Source of the DNA: Limnephilus marmoratus | Lineage: Eukaryota > Arthropoda > Insecta > Trichoptera > Limnephilidae | Direction of reading: 5' to 3' | Assembly (NCBI GenBank): GCA_917880885.1 | Contig: OU862919.1 | Span: 55,031,058-55,095,057 of the forward strand | DNA length: 64,000 bases | In this document: one piece after another, positions 55,085 through 64,000 of the stretch | Layout: the number at the start of each line of letters is the position of its first letter | Numbering within the stretch: position 1 is the stretch's first letter | The notes under the pieces: generated by a model | What the model was told of the DNA's origin: nothing | The model's database searches: none | What the model saw: only the letters and a program-made list of their open reading frames with translations | Position numbers and translations under genes: made by a program

Positions 55085-55463
55085 AAGTAAAACTTCTTTA
55101 CGCATGCTTGACTTGGGGAGTAATCTGGTGAATGCGTGACGAGAGCGTTACGAAAAGCGAGGCGAACGGTAGTTGAGAGGGAGATATAAGTTAGTGAAGA
55201 TAGAAAGAGAGAGAGTTACGTTTCGTATTTTACTGTAGGGGCAAGAGAGAGAGGTGCGAGCACACATTTTCTTTCTCTCTTTCTCTCATAGCCAGTTACG
55301 TTTCGTATATCTAAGACACAGTGCAGGCCTATTGTCTGTATCACACTGTAGGAGCAAGAGAGAGCAGTGCGCGCGCACATGTTCTTTCTCTCTTCCTATC
55401 ATATAGATTGGAGCTAAAGAAGTTTTACTTCAGCCGTGTGGTCTAAAGCACACTTGCTTTTTT
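55085..55463. mobile_element. MITE family B, copy 2
   Basis: Inverse of 23825-24202 over nearly its whole length, including AGTGTGCTTTAGACCACACG at the edge and CAGGCCTATTGTCTGTATC inside. Ends AAGTAAAACTTCTTTA and TAAAGAAGTTTTACTT. Confidence 0.75.
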
Positions 55464-56156
55464 ATGGTATGACATTTGCTTTTATCTTTAAAATAAATAA
55501 TAATATGCTAATGAAATTCCAAAAGATTTGTGGACAAAAATTTTCTTTGGAATCTGTCTTTCCGAACGATTAGAATCAACAGCATTTATTGGCTTTGTCC
55601 TTAGGTCTAATACAATTTCAGGAGGGGGGAGGGACCCGAAAAAGCCTGAAATAGTATTGCCAACTGCACACAATCTAGGTAGAAAAGAGTATCTAAATGA
55701 TTTAGTCCTGATATTGTTGTCGTAATTAAAAAGAATTTTAGATCCAACCGTTATTTTCGGTTTATGGAAGGTAATTAAGTTTAATAAATCAGGGCTGTCA
55801 CCAATACCATTTTTAAAATAAAAGTTTTGTCGGAAATAAGTGGTCTATCAGAGGATTTTAATTTTACAAGTATTTATTGTCTCTGTAGGTGGACGGAGTT
55901 TATAAATTATATATCTTAGGAATTTAATGCTGATTTTTTTCAATGGAATCGGATTGAATTTTAAAGGGAGGGGACCAATTTTATTTTATTTTTTAATTTT
56001 TCATTTATTTTTCTTTTAATGTTGTTTACATTCATTAGTGGATTTTCGACTACCATGCTAGGCTGATGCCCGTGTTATGGTGGTCCAATAGATGGAAGGT
56101 TGATTTTTGTTTGTTTTTTCAAGGTACTAAAATAAAATATATTTAACTATAATATT
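55464..56156. other. spacer
   Basis: No gene recognised. Confidence 0.35.
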
Positions 56157-56275
56157 ACCCACGCACAGGCTGCGCCTTAGTGGGTTCCCATTATTTTTAT
56201 TGTATCTAAAATATGTAACTATAAAATGAAAAATTTAGAAAAATAAAGGATTTAAAAAATAAAAAAAAAACTGAA
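56157..56275 (+). repeat. hairpin-headed A-tailed short repeat, copy 3
   Basis: ACCCACGCACAGGCTGCGCC with partner TTAGTGGGT, A-rich tail near 56250-56270. Confidence 0.5.
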
Positions 56276-56620
56276 AAATATTTATTTATGTTGTGGGATT
56301 TACTGAAGTATTTATAAAGTTTATTTAGTTTGCAACAATCTAATACCTTATTTAATTTTATTTGAATATAAATACGGTCATCTATAGTTTTTATAAGTTT
56401 AAATATTTTTCGATCATTGACGAAAAGCAACACTTCAACATTATTATAAAAAAACAAAGACAATTAAAAAGTAAGAAGAGTATTGGACCTGAATGTGGCC
56501 CTTGAGGTACTCCGCTAGTAGCCTTGAAGTTATGTGACAGGTTAAAAACATTTTTTTGAAAATTTCTATTAGCTCTGTACCCATTCCAATAGTTTACTCT
56601 CTATACCAATTTTACGTTGT
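56276..56620 (-). mobile_element. LINE reverse transcriptase fragment
   Basis: Minus-strand reading gives YRANRNFQKN, then TSGVPQGPHSGPIL, then LLFVNDRKIFKLIKTIDD (decayed FADD box) and LDCCKLNKL. This is the core of a Jockey/CR1-like reverse transcriptase. Both ends missing. Confidence 0.7.
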
Positions 56621-57059
56621 TGAGAAGAATTAACTATTAACATTAGGGCTACAATTGGCTCATTGTGGCTTTTTAAGTAAATCAGGGGTGTGTTGCGAAT
56701 TTAAACACAACGGGTTCCTATTGTGATCCCATCAAATATGCCGATAAATAATTTGCACATAACTACGTCTAATAGTTTTAATAGTTTTTAGTTTTAATAG
56801 TTTTTTTTTTTTTTTCTTTTCCCTTTGTTTGTAGTTAACTCAATCTGTTTAATGTTGAACGATGAATCACCTTAATGCGGTAAAGATCGACTATTAATGT
56901 TATTAATTTATTTAAAATGTCCATACCTTCCCGTAAATCCAGATAACCCATAAGATCATTTTTGCACCCGTGTTCTCGAATTTTAATATTATGTTAAAAC
57001 TTCCCACTTCTTCTGGCGCTAATCTTAATTGTAAATATGTATGTTATTGAGCCACCAGT

Positions 57060-57220
57060 TTTAGGTCAGAATCTATGTCTTAGTTATAAATCACTAGCTA
57101 TAAATCTTAGATGTAAGTCACTAGTTATAATTGTAAATCTTAGTTGTAAGCCAGTAATATAAGTAGCTATAAGTCTTAGATGAAAGTCACTAGTTGTAAT
57201 TGTAAATCTTAGTTATAAGC
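57060..57220. repeat. short tandem words before the LTR
   Basis: Repeated units of AAATCTTAGNTGTAAGTCACTAGTTATAA type, about 80 bp apart, ending at the LTR start. Positions 56621-57059 hold no recognised feature. Confidence 0.6.
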
Positions 57221-57948
57221 TGTTACGATACACAAATACGCCCCTGCAAATTACTCGGCCCCCTCCTCCCAAGTTGTAGAGCAAGCCACTGCGCAAACTA
57301 CAGTTTCACTCCCCGCCGCTAGCTTACCGGCGCGCTACGGGCGGCGGAACCCAGCAAAGCCACCGTCGGCAGCGAGCCACCAACCGCCATTCTTCTCCAG
57401 CGCCTGGCTTGAGCGCCCGTGTTGTTGTAAACCGTTCCGCACAGTTCCGGAACATTCTGCAAGCCACGATGCAGCGTGTTTTGCATAGTGACTTGCGGGA
57501 ACTCCAAGAATGGCTATATTCTTTCCCGTCACTGAATCTACAAGAGTTCAGCCCCCAGCTGTAAGTACCCAAGCTGTTTTCCCCCCTTATTTGCGTGTGT
57601 TCGCAGTAAATTCACCGCGGAGATAAATAGCCCATCCAGAGAGATTATAGAGATAGATTCCTCCATTTTAGATATAACTGTTGTTGCTACCCTGAATTAC
57701 TATGTATGCATTATTGTGATATTGTGTCTACGCAGGTGTTTTACCCAATATAACCGTTGTTTACCCTGATTGCTGGTTTCACTGCCTTCTCCCAGCCCGT
57801 AGAAATTTGAGCTTTATTTCAGGAAAGACCCACACACGCCTCACAGATCCTACCACCCTGGTGGTGAGGGCCTCTCCCGCTCTGCTGACCAAAAACCTGA
57901 GCTAGTCTGTCGGCAGAATGTAGGGACCCCCATTTAGGTCCGCTAACA
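57221..57948 (+). repeat. candidate 5' LTR of element 2
   Basis: Starts TGTTACGATAC and ends CGCTAACA, with TGTTA/TAACA inverted termini, followed one base later by a primer-site-like sequence. The second LTR is not in view, so the limits are unconfirmed. Confidence 0.5.
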
Positions 57949-57949
57949 C

Positions 57950-57967
57950 TGACGTTCCCAACGTGAG
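57950..57967 (+). promoter_or_regulatory. candidate primer-binding site (element 2)
   Basis: TGACGTTCCCAACGTGAG, sharing TCCCAACG with element 1. A near copy of the area, CTAACACTGGCATTCC followed by AGAGGCAATTTTTTTCCTCA, lies about 45 bp on. Confidence 0.45.
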
Positions 57968-59107
57968 GCAATTTTTTTCCTCACCTCCGCCGCTAACACT
58001 GGCATTCCGTCTTAGAGGCAATTTTTTTCCTCATTTCCCCACGTGTTGACGCTAGAATGTGGGGCATTTTTTTTTCTCTCTTTTCCTCAACCTCCTGAGC
58101 TCAAATCTTTACAGGCCGGCGAAGGATAAATGTATTTTTTGTTCCTTTGTCTTCTCAGCTATACTAGTCCAGAATAATACCTAACTATCACTTATTGTAA
58201 ACAACATTCGTATGTACCTTGTTCCCGCGCATAATAATTCTAGAAGGTTCGTCGATTACGTCATTTCAACGACGCGATGAGTTTTGGCGCGAGAATAACA
58301 ACATTATCCGGGAATGATCTATTATTACGCAAGCCGTAACTCCAAACATATACCTTCCAGTTATCAGACGGGAATACTGCTTTATAAATAACGAAATGTT
58401 GATTTACTATTCTTTCCCATGAATATATAGGTACATTGTGTCTTATTTACACAAGTGTTGTTATGTTTTCGCGCGTCAAGTGAAGCGAAATGCTCATAAT
58501 GTAAAATACCTAAGCGGGAGCCGTCAGCAAAACTTTTTCATCAAAATAGGTTTGTGCCCCGTGTTTGTTTTCTTTCTCAGGAAGTGTGAAACTCTTAAAT
58601 AGTGAACAGCGAAATCAAACAGTGTTTTTTTTTCTAAAGGCCTCCTTTGGCAATTTTTTTCCAAATAAGTGAAATCTTTTAAAAGTGAAATTGTGAAGTT
58701 TGCAAAAGTGCTTTGTGAAAACCAAACTAGCTGACCCTACAGGGAAATCTATGGCCAATTTTTCTTTTCTGCCTAGTGTCCTTTCGTCTCAAAAGTGTTT
58801 GTGCTCCTACAAAAGTAGTACTTTTCCGAAAGTGTCTAGTGAAACCAAGAATATGCACCCTAGAAGGAGACCGCTGGCCAAATTTTTCAAAAATTAAAAT
58901 ACTTTGAAAAATTTTAACAAATTTTCAAAAAGTGCTTATTTTAAACACAAAAGAGCAACTTCGTAAGGATCCCCCTTGGCAAAAATTTTTTCAAAATTCC
59001 CTCTTGTTTTTTCTTTCTCTACTCATCGACCAGCGAAAGAATTTAAGCCGTCACGCCGTCCATCACCTGCACCAATATAAGGTCACTCTGACACGATCCC
59101 ATACACC
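57968..59107 (+). other. untranslated leader of element 2
   Basis: About 1.1 kb between primer site and gag ATG. It has several AAGTG and GTGAAA-rich stretches and short upstream frames, none convincing. Confidence 0.5.
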
Positions 59108-60229
59108 ATGGAAGTTCCTCAAGTCACGCTGGGTATAATCCCGCACATTTTGACTTCAAGAAAGGAAGAACTACTACAGGCCCTGAGAAATAGAAAGATT
59201 TCTCCTAGGAATAAATCCAAAAAATGCCTTACTTTATATGCTTCTTTCTACAACAAAAAATACATCAGGAGGTTGCAATTTCAACCGAATGTCACCACGG
59301 AAATCATAACTACCCCCCTCACAGTCTACGAAGCAAAACCCTTGGTGGTGCAAGCCCAGGAACCAACAAAAATATACGATCTGACATCCTGGAAAACGAA
59401 ATACAACGGACTCACGGATGTGGAGGATTTCATCAACAGAATAGAAGAAACAGCTCAAGTCAGAGGAATTCCCGAAAATATCCTACACAGAAATTTCATA
59501 GACCTCATCGCTCCTGAAATGCTTACCTGGCACAGGATACATAAGAGAAAAACAAACTCATGGAAGGAACTCAGGGCGGCACTTTTAACAAGTTTCGGAG
59601 AAAAAAAGGCCCAACATAGAATCAGGCTATCCTTACTCGCTATCAAGCAGCACTCCGGAGAGCCTGTCGCTAGATTCACGCAGAGGGCAGAGGCCATCAA
59701 TATTAAGCTTGCCCAACCCGTTCCTGAAGTGGAACTCCTCCCAGTTTTGATCAACGGTTTCCTGCCCAGATACGAAAACATCATAACTTCCCAGAAAATT
59801 TCCACGCTGGAGCAACTTAAAGATGTCTGCCAGCTACTGGAGGCATACCAGGATCGAAAGAGGGACGAAAGGTTCCCCAAGGAAAACTTTCACCCCAGCA
59901 CTTCGTCCGGCATAAAACCAGAGCACAACGAAAAGAAATCCTGCTCTTTTTGCCACAAGGTTGGTCACTCCCAAGCCTCCTGCTTCAAGCAAGCTAAACT
60001 TTTATCTTCAAGAGACCCCCATTCTAACAAAAGGCGATCCGTTGATCGTTCTCCAAGAAGAGACGAAGGGAAGAAGTTTGGCAAAAGACCACGCCAAGAC
60101 AATACTGAGACACCCATCCCGGACCTCAGATTCATCAAACCCCCTACAGATTTCTCCAGACCTCCTCCCAATTGGACAGCCAATAGGACAAAAACTAGAA
60201 CCCAACCCCCCGGGCCATCCCCCCCATAG
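59108..60229 (+). CDS. gag: gypsy Gag (element 2)
   Basis: 373 residues from MEVPQVTLG. Capsid-type region about 90-245: IYDLTSWKTKYNGLTDVEDF, a W-HRIHK segment, SWKELRAALLTSFG, then LPVLINGFLPRYENII. One CCHC knuckle, CSFCHKVGHSQASC (C-x2-C-x4-H-x4-C), near residue 280. The tail is Pro/Arg-rich and ends PPGPSPP. The end overlaps the protease frame. Confidence 0.85.
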   Translation: MEVPQVTLGIIPHILTSRKEELLQALRNRKISPRNKSKKCLTLYASFYNKKYIRRLQFQPNVTTEIITTPLTVYEAKPLVVQAQEPTKIYDLTSWKTKYNGLTDVEDFINRIEETAQVRGIPENILHRNFIDLIAPEMLTWHRIHKRKTNSWKELRAALLTSFGEKKAQHRIRLSLLAIKQHSGEPVARFTQRAEAINIKLAQPVPEVELLPVLINGFLPRYENIITSQKISTLEQLKDVCQLLEAYQDRKRDERFPKENFHPSTSSGIKPEHNEKKSCSFCHKVGHSQASCFKQAKLLSSRDPHSNKRRSVDRSPRRDEGKKFGKRPRQDNTETPIPDLRFIKPPTDFSRPPPNWTANRTKTRTQPPGPSPP

Positions 60230-60668
60230 GCCGAAGGAATGGTTGGAGTGGTTGGAACATGTCAAATTCTTCAAACAGGCCTTACTCCTATCTACAGTTT
60301 GCTGCAAACAGGCAATAGACGGTAGACCCTTCGCGCATTTTTCTATAAACAATGTGGTTTTTTCTGGTCTCCTTGACAGCGGCGCGTCTGTCAGCTGTCT
60401 GGGCGACAACGCTCACACCTTATTCACAAACTGTGGTTTTAAAAGGGAAGAACATTCTTCACATGTCACCACGGCAGACAACACTTCACAACGTGTCATT
60501 GGTTCTCTTACCCTGCCGATCAATTGCGACACAAAAACAGTTCGGATCAAATTTCTGGTTGTACCTACAATCTCACAAAAATTTATCCAGGGAGTGGATT
60601 TTTGGATGGCTTTCAAAATTGCTCCACAGTTGTTTAACAACCCCTCCGTCCCTCCACAAGTGAAATAA
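59961..60668 (+). CDS. pol: gypsy protease frame (element 2), ends at an in-frame stop
   Basis: The first 90 or so residues lie over gag and are a shadow. The true part begins near KEWLEWLEHVKF. It holds the aspartic protease motif LLDSGASVSCLG and the FWMAFKIAPQLF segment that in element 1 leads straight into the reverse transcriptase. The frame ends in TAA at 60666-60668, and the next codons continue in the same frame into the 901-residue pol. A single nonsense change is the simplest reading. Confidence 0.75.
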   Translation: MVTPKPPASSKLNFYLQETPILTKGDPLIVLQEETKGRSLAKDHAKTILRHPSRTSDSSNPLQISPDLLPIGQPIGQKLEPNPPGHPPHRPKEWLEWLEHVKFFKQALLLSTVCCKQAIDGRPFAHFSINNVVFSGLLDSGASVSCLGDNAHTLFTNCGFKREEHSSHVTTADNTSQRVIGSLTLPINCDTKTVRIKFLVVPTISQKFIQGVDFWMAFKIAPQLFNNPSVPPQVK

Positions 60669-60695
60669 ATCCGTACAGTAATACCGTACGAAAAT

Positions 60696-63401
60696 TTGAA
60701 CCCCCTACAAACAAATCAGTTGGATCAGATGATCAACAAGTTTGAATCAATCTCCTTCGAAAGGTGCGGTTTAGGCTTAACCAACTTAGTAGAACACCAC
60801 ATAAAAACAACAGGCCCCCCAATCAAACAAAGGTATTATAACCTCGCTCCACAAAAATTAAAAATACTAGAAAAAGAATTGGACGATATGTTAAGAATGG
60901 GAGTGGTGGTACCCAGCCGCAGTGCATGGACCAACCCCACCTTAATAGTTTCAAAGAAAGACGGCTCGGCCCGTTTCTGCCTCGATAGCAGACGCCTCAA
61001 CGCATGTACGGTGTCAGACGCCTACCCCCTCCCTCTGGTCAACTCCATCCTCGACAGACTTCGAAACGCTAAATACATCTCATCTATAGACTTGAGCAAA
61101 GCTTTCTGGCAAATACCTTTGGATCCCAGCTCCTGCGAAAAAACTGCCTTCGTAGTGCCTGGCAGGGGTATGTTTCACTTTAAAAGGCTACCTTTCGGTT
61201 TAAAAAACATCCCAGCGGAGCTACAAAGGCTCATGGATAAATTGTTTGGCCCAGAGTTCGATAACAACTTATTTTGCTACCTGGATGACTTGATCATCAT
61301 CAGCGATACTTTTGAAAAACATATACTAATACTAAAAAAGGTTTTTCAACAACTCAAACAAGCCGGTTTGACTATCAACCTAAAGAAATCGGAATTCTGC
61401 AAACATCGCCTACGATACTTGGGCTTCATAGTAGATGAAGAAGGCCTAAGAACCAACCCCGCAAAAGTTGCGGCTATGACAAGCTTTCCCCGGCCCACGA
61501 ATGCAAAAGAGGTAAAAGCTTTCCTCGGACTCACAGGTTACTACAGGAGATTCATTAAAGACTTTTCCACAATCTCGGCACCCCTCAACAAAATTACCGG
61601 CATCCGTAAAGGCGTCAGTAACTTTCGGTCTGATGAAACTGAAGAAGCTTTTATAACCTTAAAAAACGCTCTTCAGACAGCTCCCGTCCTAAACTGTCCG
61701 GACTTTGTACTCCCGTTCACCCTCCATACGGACGCCTCAAATGTTGGAATCGGTGGAGTTTTGTCACAAGAATTCCCTGACGGCGAACACCCAGTGGCTT
61801 ACTTTTCCCGATCCTTAAATAAGCACGAAAAGAATTACGGTATCACCGAGAAAGAGTTACTGGCCGTACTAGAATCTGTTCACCATTTCCGCGGCTACAT
61901 AGACGGTAGCAAATTCACTGTGATCACTGACCACAGTAGTTTGAAATGGTTAATTTCCCTAAACAATCCCTCCGGCAGGCTCGCTCGCTGGGCCTCACGC
62001 CTGTCGCAATACAATTTTGACGTCATACACCGTAAGGGTGCGGAAAACACCGCCCCAGACGCCCTTTCAAGAATTGAACTAGCCACTTTAAATACTGGTG
62101 CAATTGCAACTACACCATCCACAAAGGATGAATGGTACCTCAAAATTTTTGAGGGTTGCCAAAATAATCAACAAAAATTTCCCAATTTTATTATAAAAGA
62201 AGGACAATTATACCGCAATTGTAAAGCCCCTCTATCTATCCTTGAGGACCACTCATGGAAACATGTTGTTCCCTTCGAAAAGAGAGAACAAATAATTATC
62301 GACAACCATAGTGCACCCGGCTCCATACACCCAGGGACTTTCAAGACGTATAAAAAGATTTCCTTGAAATACTACTGGCCCGGCCTCTACAAGCAAGTTC
62401 GCAATTATATTTCTAAATGTGAAACATGTAAAGCTTACAAACATAGTACGGGATCTCCCGCCGGTTTAATAGGCAAACCCAAACGCACTGATAGACCCCT
62501 GCAGTCGCTGTCTATGGACCTCATAGGACCTTTTCCCCGAAGCTATGCCGGACATATGCACATACTCAGCGTAGTGGACATTTTCACTAAATTTTGTTGG
62601 ATCTTCCCTTTAAAAAGAGCCAACGCTACCGCCATCGTCAAACTTCTGGAGAAACATATCTTCATACCATACGGGACACCCAGAACGGTGATAGTTGACA
62701 ATGGAAAACAGTTCATAGCTCAAGAATTCAAAGACTTCCTTGCTAAATATGGGATCAAGGATATCTATTACAATACCTTGAACACCCCCCAAAATAATAC
62801 CGTTGAACGGTACAATCAAACCATCAACACAGCTTTGGCCATTTTGGTTGACAAGGACCAACGTACTTGGTGCAAAAACTTGGATAAAATCCAAGCCGCC
62901 ATGAACAACACGGTCAACCTAACCACCGGTTACACCCCCTTTTTTCTAAAACACGGCATGGAACAGGTTGTCCTTGGTTCACTACATTGGGACACAAGTT
63001 TTCCTACGTCCACCACCCCCACAAATAATCCCACCTCCGATTATGCTCACCGTTTGGAGGAATTGTCTGCCATTTACAGTGAGGTTACCGATGCTCTACT
63101 GCTGGCCCACCAAAAGAGCGCGGACAGGTATAACTTACGCAGAAAACATGCCACCTTTAACGTAGGCGATGTCGTCTGGAGAAGGAATAATACCCTTTCC
63201 CAAGGAGCTCTGTACTTCTCTGCCAAATTGGCCCCCCGTTTTGTCAAGGCTAAGGTCGTAAAGAAAATATCGGACTTAGTCTACCATTTGTCCGACACCT
63301 CTGGCAAACATGTCGGTAATTACCATATTAAGGACATCGTAAAGTCCGGAAGTGAGGAGACAACCGATACCACTCCCACTATCGACGGAACCATAAATTA
63401 A
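60696..63401 (+). CDS. pol: gypsy Pol (element 2): reverse transcriptase, RNase H, integrase
   Basis: 901 residues without interruption. Reverse transcriptase: VSKKDGSARFCLDSRRLN, IDLSKAFWQIPL, FGLKNIPAELQR, CYLDDLIIIS (catalytic, near residue 194). RNase H: HTDASNVGIGGVL, EKNYGITEKELLAVLE, TDHSSL, PDALSR. Integrase zinc finger: H..HPGTFKTYKK..CETC. Integrase core: MDLIGPFPRSY, VDNGKQF and NTVERYNQ, giving D,D-35-E. The C-terminal tail includes APRFVKAKVVKK. The first ATG is within the polyprotein; the natural start is upstream through gag. Confidence 0.92.
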   Translation: MNPLQTNQLDQMINKFESISFERCGLGLTNLVEHHIKTTGPPIKQRYYNLAPQKLKILEKELDDMLRMGVVVPSRSAWTNPTLIVSKKDGSARFCLDSRRLNACTVSDAYPLPLVNSILDRLRNAKYISSIDLSKAFWQIPLDPSSCEKTAFVVPGRGMFHFKRLPFGLKNIPAELQRLMDKLFGPEFDNNLFCYLDDLIIISDTFEKHILILKKVFQQLKQAGLTINLKKSEFCKHRLRYLGFIVDEEGLRTNPAKVAAMTSFPRPTNAKEVKAFLGLTGYYRRFIKDFSTISAPLNKITGIRKGVSNFRSDETEEAFITLKNALQTAPVLNCPDFVLPFTLHTDASNVGIGGVLSQEFPDGEHPVAYFSRSLNKHEKNYGITEKELLAVLESVHHFRGYIDGSKFTVITDHSSLKWLISLNNPSGRLARWASRLSQYNFDVIHRKGAENTAPDALSRIELATLNTGAIATTPSTKDEWYLKIFEGCQNNQQKFPNFIIKEGQLYRNCKAPLSILEDHSWKHVVPFEKREQIIIDNHSAPGSIHPGTFKTYKKISLKYYWPGLYKQVRNYISKCETCKAYKHSTGSPAGLIGKPKRTDRPLQSLSMDLIGPFPRSYAGHMHILSVVDIFTKFCWIFPLKRANATAIVKLLEKHIFIPYGTPRTVIVDNGKQFIAQEFKDFLAKYGIKDIYYNTLNTPQNNTVERYNQTINTALAILVDKDQRTWCKNLDKIQAAMNNTVNLTTGYTPFFLKHGMEQVVLGSLHWDTSFPTSTTPTNNPTSDYAHRLEELSAIYSEVTDALLLAHQKSADRYNLRRKHATFNVGDVVWRRNNTLSQGALYFSAKLAPRFVKAKVVKKISDLVYHLSDTSGKHVGNYHIKDIVKSGSEETTDTTPTIDGTIN

Positions 63402-64000
63402 TTCACTAAGTATCACCACCTCCCTCGGTAAACTCAAAAAGTTTTACCTTTTAACTGGCATGTAAAGTGTCAATTACACGACCAGACCCCTATAAATAAA
63501 GCAAATCCTTTATTTATACTTGTTTGTAAATAAATGTACAATCATAATAGGTACATCCAAATGTCACGGTTGTATCAATTTCTCTTGTCCTCATCACGGC
63601 AAATTGCCAGCATTGTTTCTTTGTACATTTTTTTTTTTTCTCTCTCACCTGTTCTGAGACTGATCACCTCGGAGCAGAGACACCTCGAGTCACGATATTC
63701 TGGGAGTCATGAACCCGGAATGGCGTTTCTCAACCCCACACTATGCAATGTTCATGTCATGTCACTCGTTTTGTTTCGTTTTTTGTGTTTCGTTTTTTCG
63801 TTTTTTGTTTTGTTTTGTCTATGGCCTCAGTTTCGGCCGCCCTTGTACATTTTTTTACCTCATTCTCACGTTCATCGCATTTTACCTACCAGGGTAAAAC
63901 CTTTTTCTTACCTCTCGATTTTCAGCTCACCTTGAGTACGTAAAACCCAATAGTGGTCTCAAGCACGAAAGTCAGAAATGGTTACTTCACCTTTTTTCTT
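63402..64000 (+). other. region downstream of pol, element 2
   Basis: Has AATAAA-type words near 63494 and 63530 and T/C-rich runs. No match to the candidate 5' LTR found. Small open frames at 63534-63943 overlap one another and look incidental. Confidence 0.4.

Larger units (their letters stand above)
57221..64000 (+). mobile_element. Ty3/gypsy LTR retrotransposon (element 2), 3' end outside or not seen
   Basis: Candidate 5' LTR, primer site, long leader, gag, protease and pol on the plus strand. Related to element 1 but distinct. Pol has a single stop between protease and reverse transcriptase, and gag and pol are in a +1 relation. No copy of the LTR start TGTTACGATAC is seen after pol, so the element probably runs past 64000. 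Confidence 0.85.

Noticed and set aside
59455..59880. 141-residue minus-strand frame
   Set aside because: Lies wholly opposite the gag of element 2. A shadow.
63534..63935. 133-residue frame rich in Phe, Leu and Ser
   Set aside because: T-rich DNA with three overlapping frames. No family resemblance.
1..64000. CRISPR arrays, bacterial operons, rRNA and tRNA genes
   Set aside because: No spaced identical short repeats, Shine-Dalgarno-led genes or RNA gene signatures seen. The tandem repeats lack spacers.

Overview
The window is eukaryotic, AT-rich, intron-containing DNA, most likely from an insect. It holds one complete host gene and a dense load of transposable elements. The insect call rests on an nrf-6-type acyltransferase gene and on the mix of repeats: Ty3/gypsy elements including a CsRn1-type one, Jockey/CR1-like and RTE-like LINEs, DUF4817-type Tc1/mariner-related elements, piggyBac, and many palindromic MITEs. 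I cannot name the order or species from sequence alone. There are no bacterial operons and no CRISPR array, and I saw no rRNA or tRNA gene.

Layout. 1-7.1 kb: a minus-strand Ty3/gypsy element (gag, pol broken by a one-base homopolymer slip). 9.0-11.3 kb: plus-strand LINE relics, one interrupted by a 1.1-kb element with inverted ends. 11.3-16.9 kb: a second LINE split by a complete 4.1-kb CsRn1-type LTR retrotransposon with near-identical LTRs and a 4-bp target duplication. 17.1-37.0 kb: the host gene, minus strand, 13 coding exons that join in phase to 711 codons including the stop. It encodes a secreted-start, multi-membrane-pass acyltransferase of the nose-resistant-to-fluoxetine family. Its introns hold MITEs, two decayed DUF4817-type transposons, a LINE and tandem repeats. 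36-46 kb: RTE-like tails, a piggyBac transposase relic, LINE fragments and a GC-rich 97-bp tandem. 46-57 kb: a 147-bp tandem array, minisatellites, a TTAA-flanked piggyBac-type non-autonomous element filled by two opposed copies of an unassigned dispersed repeat, and further tandem arrays. 57.2 kb to the end: a plus-strand Ty3/gypsy element with a candidate 5' LTR, gag, protease and a 901-residue pol; its 3' LTR is not seen.

The retroelement genes act only within their own elements (capsid, protease, reverse transcriptase, RNase H, integrase). The host gene is the only candidate with an organismal role. I found no convincing new biological system. The most useful leads are a capsid-less gag in an otherwise young LTR element, -1 frameshift heptamers in two elements, an unassigned repeat family with seven copies, a nucleosome-length tandem array, and a MITE lodged 13 nt from a splice donor.
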